Source of the DNA: Tomitella gaofuii
Lineage (GTDB): Bacteria > Actinomycetota > Actinomycetes > Mycobacteriales > Mycobacteriaceae
Assembly (NCBI RefSeq): GCF_014126825.1
Contig: NZ_CP059900.1
Span: 4,168,954 to 4,232,953 of the forward strand
Direction of reading: 5' to 3'
Length of the DNA: 64,000 nt
The notes under the pieces were generated by a model that had not been told where the DNA came from, did not search any database, and saw only the letters and a program-made list of their open reading frames with translations. Positions 27,647 to 36,001 of this stretch are shown here, piece after piece. Both the position numbers and the translations under genes were made by a program. The first letter of the stretch is position 1. Every line of letters starts with the position of its first letter.

Positions 27647-27668
27647 GGCCGATCCGGGCTGATCGGCC
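27647..27668. terminator. Bidirectional hairpin between convergent genes
   Basis: GGCCGATC / GATCGGCC stem (8 bp, perfect) with a 6-nt loop, in the 53-bp gap between the convergent QsdR-like and YbjQ-like genes. There is no U-tract, as is common for actinobacterial hairpin terminators. Confidence 0.55.
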
Positions 27669-27669
27669 G

Positions 27670-27990
27670 CTACACCGCTTCGACGACCACCGCGGTGCCG
27701 TAGGCGCACACCTCGACCCCCGAGGACTCGTACTCGTTGGTCTCGAAGCGGAACGCCACCACCGCATTGGCCCCGCGCTTCTCGGCCTCCTCGGACAGCC
27801 GCGCCAGCGCCTCCTCGCGCGCCTCATGCAGCAGCTTGGTGATGCCCTTGAGCTCGCCGCCCGCCAGGGACTTGAGCCCGGCGCCGATGTTCGAGCCGAC
27901 GTGCCGCGAGCGGACCGTCAGCCCGAAGCACTCGCCGATGGTGCGCGTGATGCGCGCGCCGGGGACGTCGTTGGTCGTCACGATGATCAT
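27670..27990 (-). CDS. YbjQ/UPF0145 family protein
   Basis: 106-residue member of the UPF0145 (heavy-metal-binding domain) family starting MIIVTTNDVPGARITRTIGECFG. VRSRHVGSNIGAGLKSLAGGELKGITKLLHEAREEAL and GANAVVAFRFET are the conserved blocks. Proteins of this family form small pentamers of unknown function; the metal-binding label comes from structure-based classification. An ATG three codons upstream (27999) is also possible. No operon partner: it converges with the TetR gene and is divergent from the YjbR-like gene. Confidence 0.85.
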   Translation of the reverse strand: MIIVTTNDVPGARITRTIGECFGLTVRSRHVGSNIGAGLKSLAGGELKGITKLLHEAREEALARLSEEAEKRGANAVVAFRFETNEYESSGVEVCAYGTAVVVEAV

Positions 27991-28040
27991 GCCGCGCACG
28001 GTACCCGCCGCACCGGCGCGTTTGCGGCTAATCTGGCGGC

Positions 28041-28445
28041 ATGCCGCACCCGATCATGTTCGACGACGACGATCCCGTGCTGGCCCGCGTGCGCGCCGCC
28101 GCGCTGGCGCTGCCCGGCGCGGCCGAAAAGATCTCGCACGGCCGCCCGAACTTCTTCACCGTCAAGGTGTTCGCCACCTACAGCGGTTCCCTGCGCCACG
28201 GCGACGGCCGCCGGTTCCCCCAGTCGATCCTGGTCAAGCCGGACCAGGGCGAGTATCCGGCGCTGCTGCAGCACCCGCGCTACTACGAGCCCAAGTACAT
28301 GGCCCCGTACGGCTGGGTCGGCATCGACCTCGCCCCCGGCGGCGCGCCGCCCGTCGACTGGGACGAAGTGGCCGAGCTGCTGGACATGTCGTACCGGATG
28401 ACCGCGCCCGCCAAGCGCATCCGGGAGCTCGACGGACGCGGGTGA
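28041..28445 (+). CDS. MmcQ/YjbR family DNA-binding-like protein
   Basis: 134-residue protein of the MmcQ/YjbR (CyaY-like fold) family. Typical features are ALALPGAAEKISHGRPNFFTVKVFATYSG near the N-terminus, SILVKPDQGEYPALLQHPRYYEPKYMAPYGWVGIDL in the middle and a C-terminal helix ELLDMSYRMTAPAKRIRELD. Function is unknown; a DNA-binding role has been proposed from structure only. Stands alone, convergent with the FMN reductase gene (26 bp). Confidence 0.85.
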   Translation: MPHPIMFDDDDPVLARVRAAALALPGAAEKISHGRPNFFTVKVFATYSGSLRHGDGRRFPQSILVKPDQGEYPALLQHPRYYEPKYMAPYGWVGIDLAPGGAPPVDWDEVAELLDMSYRMTAPAKRIRELDGRG

Positions 28446-28471
28446 CCGGGCGCAGGCGACGCTGCCGCTGT

Positions 28472-29089
28472 CTACCCGTTCAGAAGTTCCTCGAACGGCA
28501 CCGGGTCGGCGAAGCCGTCGCGCACCGGCTGCTGCACGGGGCCGCCGGCCACCATCGCGGCGAGTTCTGCGGCGGCGCGCCCGATCCGCTCGTCCAGCCC
28601 GGCCGCGCCCCAGTCGGTCGACGCCGCGTAGACGCCGGTGGGTACGGGCATGGCGCGCAGGTACGCCATCAGCGGGCGCATCGCGTGGTCGATCATCAGC
28701 GAGTGTCTCTCGGTGCCGCCGGTGGCGCCCAGAATCACCGGCTTGCCCTGCAGCGCATCGGGATCCAGAATGTCGATGAACGCCTTGATCAGCCCGCTGT
28801 AGGACGCGGTGAACGTCGGAGTGACGAGGATGAGGCCGTCGGCCGCCGCGACGTCGTCGACCACCCCGCGCAACGCGCCGGAGGGGAACCCGGTGAGCAT
28901 CGCGTCGGCGATGGCGTGCGCATGCCCGCGCAGCTCGACGGTGCGCGTCTCGGCACTGCTGTTCTCCGCACCACCCAGTTCCGCGCCGCCCAACGCCGTT
29001 GCGGACTCGCGCGCCAGTCTGTCGGCCAGCAGGCGCGTGCTCGACGGCTCCGACATCCCGGAGGAGACGGCGATGATCCTGCGGGTCAT
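28472..29089 (-). CDS. NADPH-dependent FMN reductase (CE1759 family)
   Basis: 205-residue flavodoxin-fold reductase beginning MTRRIIAVSSGMSEPSSTRLLADRLA. LVTPTFTASYSGLIKAFID is the flavin-binding loop and GATGGTERHSLMIDHAMRPLMAYL the conserved C-terminal block. It overlaps the LLM monooxygenase gene by ATGA. In corynebacterial relatives the CE1758/CE1759 pair is a two-component system in which this subunit supplies FMNH2 to the monooxygenase. An internal Gly/Ala-rich stretch (about residues 32-46) looks like a lineage-specific insertion. Confidence 0.87.
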   Translation of the reverse strand: MTRRIIAVSSGMSEPSSTRLLADRLARESATALGGAELGGAENSSAETRTVELRGHAHAIADAMLTGFPSGALRGVVDDVAAADGLILVTPTFTASYSGLIKAFIDILDPDALQGKPVILGATGGTERHSLMIDHAMRPLMAYLRAMPVPTGVYAASTDWGAAGLDERIGRAAAELAAMVAGGPVQQPVRDGFADPVPFEELLNG

Positions 29090-30201
29090 GCCGGCACCCC
29101 CGCCTTCTGGTCTGCCGATCCCGCAGCGGCGTCGCGCGCCGCCACGAGCGAGGCGTGCGTCGGCGCCTCGGGCACGTGCGCGGGCCGCAGCGCGTCGAAC
29201 TCCTTGCGCAGCACCGGAACCACCTGTTCGCCCAGCATGTCCAGCTGCTCGAGAACGGTCTTCAGCGGCAGCCCGGCATGGTCGACGAGGAACATCTGCC
29301 GCTGGTAGTCGCCCACGTAGTCGCGGAAGCCCAGAGTCCGGTCGATCACCTGCTGCGGGCTGCCGCCGGTGAGCGGCGTCTGCTCCGAGAAGTCCTCGAG
29401 CGACGGCCCGCCGCCGTAGACGGGGGCGTTGTCGAAGTAGGGCCGGAATTCGCGCACCGCGTCCTGCGAGTTCTTCGCCATGTACACCTGACCGCCGAGG
29501 CCGACGACGGCCTGGTCGGCGGCCCCGTGCCCGTAGTGCTCGTAGCGGCGGCGGTAGAGCTCCACCATCCGCCTGGTGTGCTCCGGCGGCCAGAAGATGT
29601 GGTTGTGGAAGAAGCCGTCGCCGTAGTACGCGGCCTGCTCGGCGATCTCGGGGCTGCGGATGGAGCCGTGCCACACGAACGGCGGCACCCCGTCCAGCGG
29701 CCGCGGCGTCGACGTGAACCCCTGCAGCGGCGTGCGGAAGCGGCCTTTCCAGTCCACCACGTCCTCGCGCCACAGGCGGTGCAGCAGGTTGTAGTTCTCC
29801 ACGGCCAGCGGGATGCCCTGCCGGATGTCCTGGCCGAACCACGGGTACACCATCCCCTGGTTGCCGCGGCCCAGCATGAGGTCCACGCGCCCGCCGGCGA
29901 GGTGCTGCAGCGTCGCGTAGTCCTCGGCGATCTTCACCGGGTCGTTGGTGGTGATCAGCGTGGTGGAGGTGGACAGCATGATGCGCTCGGTGCTCGCCGC
30001 GATGTAGGCCAGCGTGGTGGTGGGCGAGGACGGCACGAACGGCGGGTTGTGGTGCTCGCCGGTCGCGAAGACGTCCAGGCCCACCTCTTCGGCCTTCTTC
30101 GCGATGGCGACCGTCGCCCGGATGCGCTCGTGCTCGGTGGGGGTGCGCCCCGTGGTGGGGTCGGCGGTGACGTCGCCGACGGTGAAGATGCCGAACTGCA
30201 C
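29086..30201 (-). CDS. LLM-class flavin-dependent monooxygenase (CE1758 family)
   Basis: 371-residue luciferase-like monooxygenase, a TIM barrel using reduced FMN. GTG 30201 is chosen: GGGAGG lies 6 nt upstream and VQFGIFTVGDV is the normal family N-terminus. VFATGEHHNPPF, LSTSTTLITTNDPVKIAEDYATLQHLAGGRVDLMLGRGN and PFVWHGSIRSPEIAEQAAYYGDGFF are luciferase-family blocks. It is translationally coupled to the FMN reductase. Substrate unknown; candidates are ketone, sulfonate or xenobiotic oxidation. A TTGCG-TG-CGCAA palindrome lies about 100 bp upstream. Confidence 0.88.
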   Translation of the reverse strand: MQFGIFTVGDVTADPTTGRTPTEHERIRATVAIAKKAEEVGLDVFATGEHHNPPFVPSSPTTTLAYIAASTERIMLSTSTTLITTNDPVKIAEDYATLQHLAGGRVDLMLGRGNQGMVYPWFGQDIRQGIPLAVENYNLLHRLWREDVVDWKGRFRTPLQGFTSTPRPLDGVPPFVWHGSIRSPEIAEQAAYYGDGFFHNHIFWPPEHTRRMVELYRRRYEHYGHGAADQAVVGLGGQVYMAKNSQDAVREFRPYFDNAPVYGGGPSLEDFSEQTPLTGGSPQQVIDRTLGFRDYVGDYQRQMFLVDHAGLPLKTVLEQLDMLGEQVVPVLRKEFDALRPAHVPEAPTHASLVAARDAAAGSADQKAGVPA

Positions 30202-30569
30202 TGGGAACCTCCCGGATCGCCTGCTGCTGGTGGCCTGTGTCTGTGCCTTCTGTGCCTGCGCCGTCTGCGTCGGGAACCACTCCCGTCGCCCATCTATTTG
30301 CGTGCGCAACTACCAGCATAACGGCGAACCTCGTGCGGATATTCCGGTCTGGGGCAGGAGTCGGCGGCCGGATTCCAGCGCGCCGTCCGCAGGGTTCGAC
30401 GGGCCGGTCGTCCGCCGTTCGACCGTCACGCGCTCCGAAATAGGGCATCGGTGTAGTAGTTTCGTAGTATTGTGGGGGCGGATTGGCGGCACGGCGGCGG
30501 CTACTACGGCGCGACCGGGTGGGCATCGAACAGTAGCGACCAGAGGCGATACGAAGAAGGCGAGTAGCA
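30202..30569. other. Divergent intergenic region with two candidate regulatory repeats
   Basis: 368 bp between the leftward LLM monooxygenase and the rightward RHH gene; no coding feature is convincing. It holds a perfect TTGCG-TG-CGCAA palindrome at 30298-30309, a candidate operator for the monooxygenase operon. A direct repeat GTAGTA-GTTTC-GTAGTA sits in an AT-richer patch near 30453-30470, a candidate promoter/operator for the RHH gene. Confidence 0.5.
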
Positions 30570-30890
30570 GTGGGTACACCGGATGATGTGCGCCTCGTGC
30601 AAGCCGAAGCCGAGGCATCGCGTGACCGCCCCATTACGCGTGACGCCAAGGGCGAACGCCGCGGTGCGGGTCGATCGATCGTGCAGTCCGTGCGCCTGCC
30701 TGCCGACGCGTTCGTCGAGATCGAACACTATGCAGAAGAGGCCGGCGTCCCCACGAGTGCCCTGATACGCGGATGGATCCTCCACGCCCTCGCCGCCGAA
30801 CGCAGCAGCTCGCTCAAAGACGCCATCGACCATCTCGTCGGCGAAACCGAACGCCTACGCCGCATCGCCGCCCGCACCGATGTTGCATAA
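30570..30890 (+). CDS. Ribbon-helix-helix (CopG-like) protein, orphan antitoxin-like
   Basis: 106-residue basic/acidic protein with GTG start at 30570. The predicted RHH core is SIVQSVRLPADAFVEIEHYAEEAGVPTSALIRGWILHAL, a beta-strand followed by two helices as in CopG/VapB-type DNA-binding proteins. The tail KDAIDHLVGETERLRRIA is helical. No toxin gene is adjacent. The upstream direct repeat GTAGTA could be an autoregulatory site. An uncoupled antitoxin or a small RHH regulator are both possible. Confidence 0.7.
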   Translation: MGTPDDVRLVQAEAEASRDRPITRDAKGERRGAGRSIVQSVRLPADAFVEIEHYAEEAGVPTSALIRGWILHALAAERSSSLKDAIDHLVGETERLRRIAARTDVA

Positions 30891-31091
30891 GCGTGCCCTC
30901 GGCACGTCACATCCTTGCTGTTCGAAGCGACTCTCTCCGCGAGCTGCACGGCCCGATGCGCGACCTGCCGTGACTGCCCGAGGCCGGGCCCCTCGACGCT
31001 GAGCCATTCGCCCATTCCGGCTGCGAATCCATGCATACCGAGTGCAGTTGAGCTGGGACTCCAGGCGGCGGCGCAATGCCCCTCAACCTCG

Positions 31092-31427
31092 TCAGGCTTT
31101 GTCGTCGTCCCATTCGATCGTCAGCGAACTCGAATAGGCCCCCGGCCGGCCGATCGTCCGGCCGCCGGAGAGGTCCGCGGGTTCCTCGCCCTCCGCCCAC
31201 ACCCGCACCGCCCGGAAGGAGTAGCCGTCCTGATCGGCGGCCTCGAACTCCATCTCGACCGCCCGGCCCGCCTCCAGGCTCCGGAATCCCAACATCTGCA
31301 GGTCGCTGTAGTGCGCCCAGCACCCGCCCGGCGTGGACTTCGACTCGATGACGCCCCAGCCCTCCACGGCGCGCCACTCCCGTACAACCCCACGCACCGT
31401 CTCAGAACCGTCCTCGCGCTTCGCCAT
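31092..31427 (-). CDS. Cold-shock-domain-like protein
   Basis: 111-residue protein whose N-terminal half resembles a cold-shock domain: VRGVVREWRAVEGWGVIESKSTPGGCWAHYSDLQMLGFRSLEAGRAVEMEFEAADQDGYSFRAVRVW. The RNP1-like K-G-W/F-G-V-I and the V-W-A-H-Y (for V-F-V-H) positions are recognisable but diverged. A C-terminal acidic tail of about 35 residues extends beyond a standard 67-residue Csp. It would bind single-stranded nucleic acid. No operon partner. Confidence 0.72.
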   Translation of the reverse strand: MAKREDGSETVRGVVREWRAVEGWGVIESKSTPGGCWAHYSDLQMLGFRSLEAGRAVEMEFEAADQDGYSFRAVRVWAEGEEPADLSGGRTIGRPGAYSSSLTIEWDDDKA

Positions 31428-31547
31428 GCTGCCATTGTGACCTGGTGCCGCCCGCTATGACCGGTCCGCTGCCTCCATCCGCGCGGAAAGCCGGCAGAGG
31501 ACATCGTGCCTTGGCCGGCGCACGCAGTTTCGAGGGGTCGGCCGCGA

Positions 31548-32060
31548 TCAGAACGGCCGGGACATCGCCGTGCGAGGCCACCGGTCGAGGCCGAGCGCGT
31601 ACTCGCGCTCCCGCACCACGCGCAAGCCTTCGGTGAGTTCATCCGGCGCAAGCTGCCGGAACCCCAACCGCGCGTAATAGGGCGCATTCCACGGCACGGA
31701 AGTGAAGGTCGTGAGGGTGAGACCGTCGAGGCCCGCCGCCCGCGCCCACCGGTCGACGTGCTCGATCAGCGTTGCGCCGAGGCCCCGGCGCGCGCTGTCG
31801 GGATCGACCGTGACCTGTGCGATGTGCGCGGCGCCCTCGAGCCGGTCGACGAGGACGTAGGCCGTAGGGCGGTCCTCCGCATCCACGGCCACCCAGGCGC
31901 GCCCGCCCTCGATGTACCGCGTCAGCTCTACAGCGCTCGGCGGGTTATCGTTCGCGACGGCGTCCATCCCGACCGTGCTGAACACTCGGCCCGCGCGGCG
32001 CTCGATCGCCTGAACGGCGACGATGTCGCCCCGGCGTGCGCCGCGGATTACGCTGCACAT
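31548..32060 (-). CDS. GNAT family N-acetyltransferase
   Basis: 170-residue acetyltransferase. Motif A is in AHIAQVTVDPDSARRGLGATLIEHVDRWA (the R/Q-x-x-G-x-G/A acetyl-CoA loop is ARRGLGA), and motif B is in PWNAPYYARLGFRQL. An N-terminal helix IRGARRGDIVAVQAIERRAG precedes the fold. Acceptor substrate unknown: small amine or protein. Divergent from the antiporter gene at 32239. Confidence 0.85.
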   Translation of the reverse strand: MCSVIRGARRGDIVAVQAIERRAGRVFSTVGMDAVANDNPPSAVELTRYIEGGRAWVAVDAEDRPTAYVLVDRLEGAAHIAQVTVDPDSARRGLGATLIEHVDRWARAAGLDGLTLTTFTSVPWNAPYYARLGFRQLAPDELTEGLRVVREREYALGLDRWPRTAMSRPF

Positions 32061-32238
32061 GCATTCCCCCTCGCGGCACGGGTCGACGATGGTCCGCTGC
32101 GCGCGTCATCGCGGTGCAGCACAGACTGTGCAGCATATCCAGTGGCGCGGCCCGACGGCACCGCCGCACATGCCCGGGCACCGCCCTTCCACAGCGGATA
32201 CGCCCCGCATCCGCCCACCGCCGTGGCACGATGCGGTC

Positions 32239-33477
32239 ATGACCCTGCTGGCGGACGCCGCCACTGCCACCGACGGCCCGTCGGACATCGTCTCGCTGTT
32301 CTGGGTGGCGCTCGCCGCGGTCGTCGCGCCGCTGCTGGCCCGCGCGATCCGCGGCTACGTCCCCAGCGTCGTGTTCCTGCTGGTGCTGGGCATGGTCCTC
32401 GGCCCGTCGGTGGCCGGGCTGGCCTCGGACACCGGCGGCCTGGAGCTCATCGACGAGCTCGGCCTGGGCATGCTGTTCCTGCTCGCCGGCTACGAGCTGG
32501 ACCCGGCGCTCATGCGCGGACGCACCGGGCGGGTCGCCGGCAGCGCGTGGCTGATGAGCCTGCTCATCGCATTGGGCCTGGTCGCCCTGATCGCCACCGG
32601 CGACACGTCCGTCACGTCGATCATCGCCGTGGCGATCGCCATGTGCTCCACCACGCTCGGCACGTTGGTGCCCATCCTCAAATCCGAGAAGCTGATGGAC
32701 AAGCCACTGGGCCGGGCGGTCATGGCCCATGGCGCTATCGGCGAGTTCGGCCCCGTCGTCGCCATGGCGCTGCTGCTCACCGGCCGTCAGGCGTGGGCGG
32801 CGGTCGCGGTGCTCGCGCTGTTCGTCGTCGCCGCGCTCGCGCTCACCGTCGTCCCGGCGCGCCTCGCCCGGCGGTTCCCTGCGATCGGCGGAGTGCTCGG
32901 CGCGCTGCGCGGCGGCACCGAGCAACTGCCGATCCGCGTCGTCTTCCTGCTGCTCGTCGTACTGATGGCGGTGGCGTCGGTGTTCGACCTCGACGTGGTG
33001 CTCGGGGCGTTCGCGGCGGGCATCATCCTGCGCCGGCTCGCCGGCGCTGCCCGGCCGGACCTGGACGAGCCCCTGGAGGCGATCGGCTACGGGGTGCTCA
33101 TCCCCGCGTTCTTCGTGGTGTCCGGCATGGGCATCGACCCTGCCGCCGTGGCCGCGGCGCCAGGCACCTGGGTGGTGTTCGTCCTCATCATCCTGGTCGC
33201 CCGCGGGTTGCCGGTGTGGCTCAGCGATCGCATCTTCCCGCACGGCGCCAGCGTCGGCACCGCGGCCGACCGTGTGCAACTGGGCCTGTACGCGGCGGCC
33301 GGACTGCCGATCATCGTCGCCGTCACCGAGGTCGGCACCCGTACCGGTTTGCTCGACGAGGACCTCGCGTCGACGATGGTGGCCGCCGGCGCCACCACCG
33401 TGCTGCTGTTCCCGCTGGCCGCGAAGATCATCGGACGTCGGTACGCGGACGCGCGGGCGACGCAGGGCGCTCAGTGA
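32239..33477 (+). CDS. CPA2-family cation:proton antiporter
   Basis: 412-residue membrane protein of the monovalent cation:proton antiporter-2 family (KefB/NapA-like) with about 12 hydrophobic segments. LLVLGMVLGPSVAG, LGLGMLFLLAGYELDP, CSTTLGTLVPILK and AHGAIGEFGPVVAM (the GExGP loop near the ion-binding Asp position) are typical. It lacks the C-terminal RCK/TrkA domain of KefB. ATG 32239 follows a 178-bp gap from the divergent GNAT gene. Role: Na+/H+ or K+/H+ exchange. Confidence 0.87.
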   Translation: MTLLADAATATDGPSDIVSLFWVALAAVVAPLLARAIRGYVPSVVFLLVLGMVLGPSVAGLASDTGGLELIDELGLGMLFLLAGYELDPALMRGRTGRVAGSAWLMSLLIALGLVALIATGDTSVTSIIAVAIAMCSTTLGTLVPILKSEKLMDKPLGRAVMAHGAIGEFGPVVAMALLLTGRQAWAAVAVLALFVVAALALTVVPARLARRFPAIGGVLGALRGGTEQLPIRVVFLLLVVLMAVASVFDLDVVLGAFAAGIILRRLAGAARPDLDEPLEAIGYGVLIPAFFVVSGMGIDPAAVAAAPGTWVVFVLIILVARGLPVWLSDRIFPHGASVGTAADRVQLGLYAAAGLPIIVAVTEVGTRTGLLDEDLASTMVAAGATTVLLFPLAAKIIGRRYADARATQGAQ

Positions 33478-33490
33478 GGAGGTCCGCACT

Positions 33491-33856
33491 GTGCACTGGT
33501 ACGACACGGACGATTTCGACTACGGATACTTCCGTCTGGTGTGGAACGGGACGGCGGGCGAGTTGCGCGAGGACCGCCGACGTCGTCCTCGGAGGTTCCG
33601 GAACCCCCAAGAGGGCAATGCCCGGGCTGGCAATGCCCGGGCGGGCAATGCCCGGGCGCCGAATCCGCGAACGCGCGTCCAAGAGCTATTCGATGAGCTC
33701 GCCTCACAGGCGCGCGGTATGCCGGTGGAGGACATCAAACCTGCACTGGTCACGGCATGGGAGTCGGTGGAGGGGGAGCTCACCGAGCCCGAGCTCACCG
33801 AATACGCGCGGATGTTGAGTGCGGGGACGCGGATAGTCATCGAGTGGGAGGCGTGA
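33491..33856 (+). CDS. Hypothetical protein with an in-frame NARAG tandem repeat
   Basis: 121-residue protein, GTG start at 33491 preceded by the strong site GAGGAGG. An N-terminal VHWYDTDDFDYGYFRLVWNG segment is followed by a basic linker RRRRPRRF, then three NARAG-like units coded by a 15-bp tandem repeat. A C-terminal globular part VQELFDELASQARGMPVEDIKPALVTAWESVEGELTEPELTEYARMLSAGTRIVIEW follows. I do not recognise a family. It is 13 bp after the antiporter gene and probably co-transcribed. Confidence 0.65.
   Translation: MHWYDTDDFDYGYFRLVWNGTAGELREDRRRRPRRFRNPQEGNARAGNARAGNARAPNPRTRVQELFDELASQARGMPVEDIKPALVTAWESVEGELTEPELTEYARMLSAGTRIVIEWEA
33614..33658 (+). repeat. Three 15-bp tandem repeats inside a coding region
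   Basis: Unit GGCAATGCCCGGGCK (K = T or G) repeated three times; each unit carries the palindrome GCCCGGGC. The 15-bp length keeps the frame, encoding NARAG, NARAG, NARAP. Probably replication slippage in a linker; copy number may vary between strains. Confidence 0.85.
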
Positions 33857-33866
33857 CCGCGGTTCG

Positions 33867-35090
33867 TCACCCCGCCACGGGCACGTCGCGCCGCGGCGGC
33901 CCTTCGTAGTGGGCCAGCGGGCGGATCAGGTGATTCGACCGCCGCTGCTCGATGATGTGCGCCCCCCAGCCGGCGATGCGCGCCATCGCGAAGATCGGCG
34001 TGAACATCACGATGTCGATGCCCAGCAGGTAGTACGACAAGCCCACGGGATAGTCGACATTGGGCTTGAGCCCGGTCGCATCGGCCATTGCGCGTTCAAG
34101 CTCGTCGTAGACCGCGAGCAGCTCGTGCCCGCCCCGCCGCTCGGCGATCTCCCCGAGCGCCGCCCGCATCGTCGGCACCCGCGAGTCGCCGTTCTTGTAC
34201 ACCCGGTGCCCGAAACCCATCACCTTGCGGTGCGCGGCCAGCTCGCCGCGCAGCCACGGGTCGACTCGTTCCGGGCTGCCGATCTCGAGGAGGTTGCGCA
34301 TGGCCGCCTCGTTGGCCCCGCCGTGCAGCGGGCCCTTGAGTGCGCCGACGGCGCCGGTGACCGCACTGTACAGGTCGGACTGCGTGGACGTGATCACCCG
34401 CGCGGTGAAGGCCGAGGCGTTGAAACTGTGCTCGGCGTACAGGATCAGCGACGTTTCGAAGGCACGGGCCAGCTCCGGATCGGGCACCTCGCCGTGACAC
34501 ATGTGCAGGAAGTTCGCGGCGAAACCCAGCCGCTCGTCGGGCGCGACGGCGGTCAAGCCCCGCCGTCGGCGCATGTCTGCCGCGACCACCGTGGGCATCA
34601 GCGCCATGAGCCGCAGCGCCTCGTCCTGCTGACGCCCCTCCTGCAACGCCGCCGCGCCGCGCGCGCCGCCGGGGTCGACCATCGCCGCGTCCTCGTCCGG
34701 GTCGCGCGCTCCTAGGAAGCCCACCACGGTGCGCAGCACGTCCATCGGCGGGCACCGCTGCGGCATCAACGCCAGCAGGTCGTTCACCGGCCGGTCCGTG
34801 CGGCGATGCTCGCGCTCGCGCTCGAGGAACCGGTGCAGCCGCGCCGGCTCCGGCAGCTCCCCGTTCCACAGCAGGTAGGCGACCTCCTCGAAGCTGCACT
34901 GCCGGGCCAACTGCTCCACCGGGTAGCCGCGGTAGGTGAGCGATTGCGTTGCGGGGTCGATCGCCGCGATCGCCGTCGAGTCGACGACCACGTCGGCCAG
35001 CCCCCGGTGGATGTCGGGTACGGGCTCGCGGGTTCCATGCACAGTCGCCGCGCCTCCGCGGCCTGCGCCGTCGGTGGAATCCGGCATCAT
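33867..35090 (-). CDS. prpC: 2-methylcitrate synthase (citrate synthase family)
   Basis: 407-residue citrate synthase fold that condenses propionyl-CoA with oxaloacetate. Catalytic His in PLHGGANEAAM, second His in MGFGHRVYKNGDSR and the Asp region NVDYPVGLSYYLLGI are present. YRGYPVEQLARQCSFEEVAYLLWNGELP is the family N-terminus. Two consecutive ATGs (35090, 35087) follow GGAGG; the second has the better spacing. Its place directly after prpD and prpB (ATGA overlap) identifies it as PrpC rather than the TCA-cycle enzyme. The leading 25 residues are probably disordered. Confidence 0.93.
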   Translation of the reverse strand: MMPDSTDGAGRGGAATVHGTREPVPDIHRGLADVVVDSTAIAAIDPATQSLTYRGYPVEQLARQCSFEEVAYLLWNGELPEPARLHRFLEREREHRRTDRPVNDLLALMPQRCPPMDVLRTVVGFLGARDPDEDAAMVDPGGARGAAALQEGRQQDEALRLMALMPTVVAADMRRRRGLTAVAPDERLGFAANFLHMCHGEVPDPELARAFETSLILYAEHSFNASAFTARVITSTQSDLYSAVTGAVGALKGPLHGGANEAAMRNLLEIGSPERVDPWLRGELAAHRKVMGFGHRVYKNGDSRVPTMRAALGEIAERRGGHELLAVYDELERAMADATGLKPNVDYPVGLSYYLLGIDIVMFTPIFAMARIAGWGAHIIEQRRSNHLIRPLAHYEGPPRRDVPVAG

Positions 35091-36001
35091 GCGCCTCCTT
35101 CCAGCGTGAAGTCGTACACCGAGCCGTCGAACGCGTTGTAGCCCTCGTAGTCGAGCAGCGCGTAGAGGCGGCTGCGGTGCTGCATCCGGTGCAGCATCCC
35201 GGCCTGCGTGCCCTGGGCGGCGAGCTCGCGCAGTCCCTCCTCGGCCGCGAACATGGCCAGGCGCAGCGTCGTCACCGGGTAGATCACCGCGTTGTAGCCG
35301 ATGTCCTGCAGTCGCCGGGCGGGGATGAGCTCCGACTTGCCGAACTCGGTCATGTTCGCCAGCAGCGGCACGTCCACCGCCGCGCGGAACTCTTCGAACT
35401 CCGCCTCGTCGGCCAGCGCCTCGGTGAAGATCATGTCGGCGCCCGCGTCCGCGTAGGCCTTGGCGCGGTCGATGGCGGCGGGCAGACCCTCGATGCCGCG
35501 GGCGTCGGTGCGGGCGCACACCACGAAGTCCGCGTCGCGCCGGGCCCCCACCGCCGCGCCGATCCTGCGCACCATGTCGGCGGCCGGCACCACGGCCTTG
35601 CCGTCGAGGTGCCCGCAGCGCTTGGGGTTCACCTGGTCCTCCAGGTGGCAGCCCGCCACGCCGGCGTCCTCCAGGTGGGTGATGGTGCGCGCCGCGTTCA
35701 TCGGCTCGCCGAATCCCGTGTCGGCGTCGACGAGGGCGGGCAGGTCGGTGACGCGGGCGATCTGCCGGCTGCGGTCGGTCACCTCGGTGAGCGTGGTCAG
35801 CCCGATATCCGGCAGCGCGAGATCCGCAGACACGACGGCGCCCGAGACGTAGACGCCCTCGAAACCGATCTCCTCGATGAGCTTCGCGGTGAGCGGATTG
35901 AACGCGCCGGGAAGCCGCTGGATGGTGCCCGACGCCAGGCCCGCGCGCAGAGCCTTGCGCTTGTCCGCGGCGGAGGCCGCCGCGGTGATGAGTCCGGTCA
36001 T
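35087..36001 (-). CDS. prpB: 2-methylisocitrate lyase
   Basis: 304-residue isocitrate-lyase-superfamily enzyme that cleaves 2-methylisocitrate to pyruvate and succinate. The catalytic loop NPKRCGHLDGK carries the active-site Cys (KKCGH in most relatives). ALVDADTGFGEP and CARTDARGIEGLPAAIDRAKAYADAGADMIFTEAL are the Mg2+-binding and substrate blocks. It overlaps prpD by TGATG and prpC by ATGA. Length is normal for PrpB and far below aconitate-coupled isocitrate lyases. Confidence 0.95.
   Translation of the reverse strand: MTGLITAAASAADKRKALRAGLASGTIQRLPGAFNPLTAKLIEEIGFEGVYVSGAVVSADLALPDIGLTTLTEVTDRSRQIARVTDLPALVDADTGFGEPMNAARTITHLEDAGVAGCHLEDQVNPKRCGHLDGKAVVPAADMVRRIGAAVGARRDADFVVCARTDARGIEGLPAAIDRAKAYADAGADMIFTEALADEAEFEEFRAAVDVPLLANMTEFGKSELIPARRLQDIGYNAVIYPVTTLRLAMFAAEEGLRELAAQGTQAGMLHRMQHRSRLYALLDYEGYNAFDGSVYDFTLEGGA

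Noticed and set aside
33614-33658. CRISPR-like array
   Set aside because: Units are 15 bp, contiguous without spacers and in frame with a gene; this is a coding tandem repeat.
33867-35090. TCA-cycle citrate synthase (gltA)
   Set aside because: Direct translational overlap with prpB and prpD makes 2-methylcitrate synthase far more likely.
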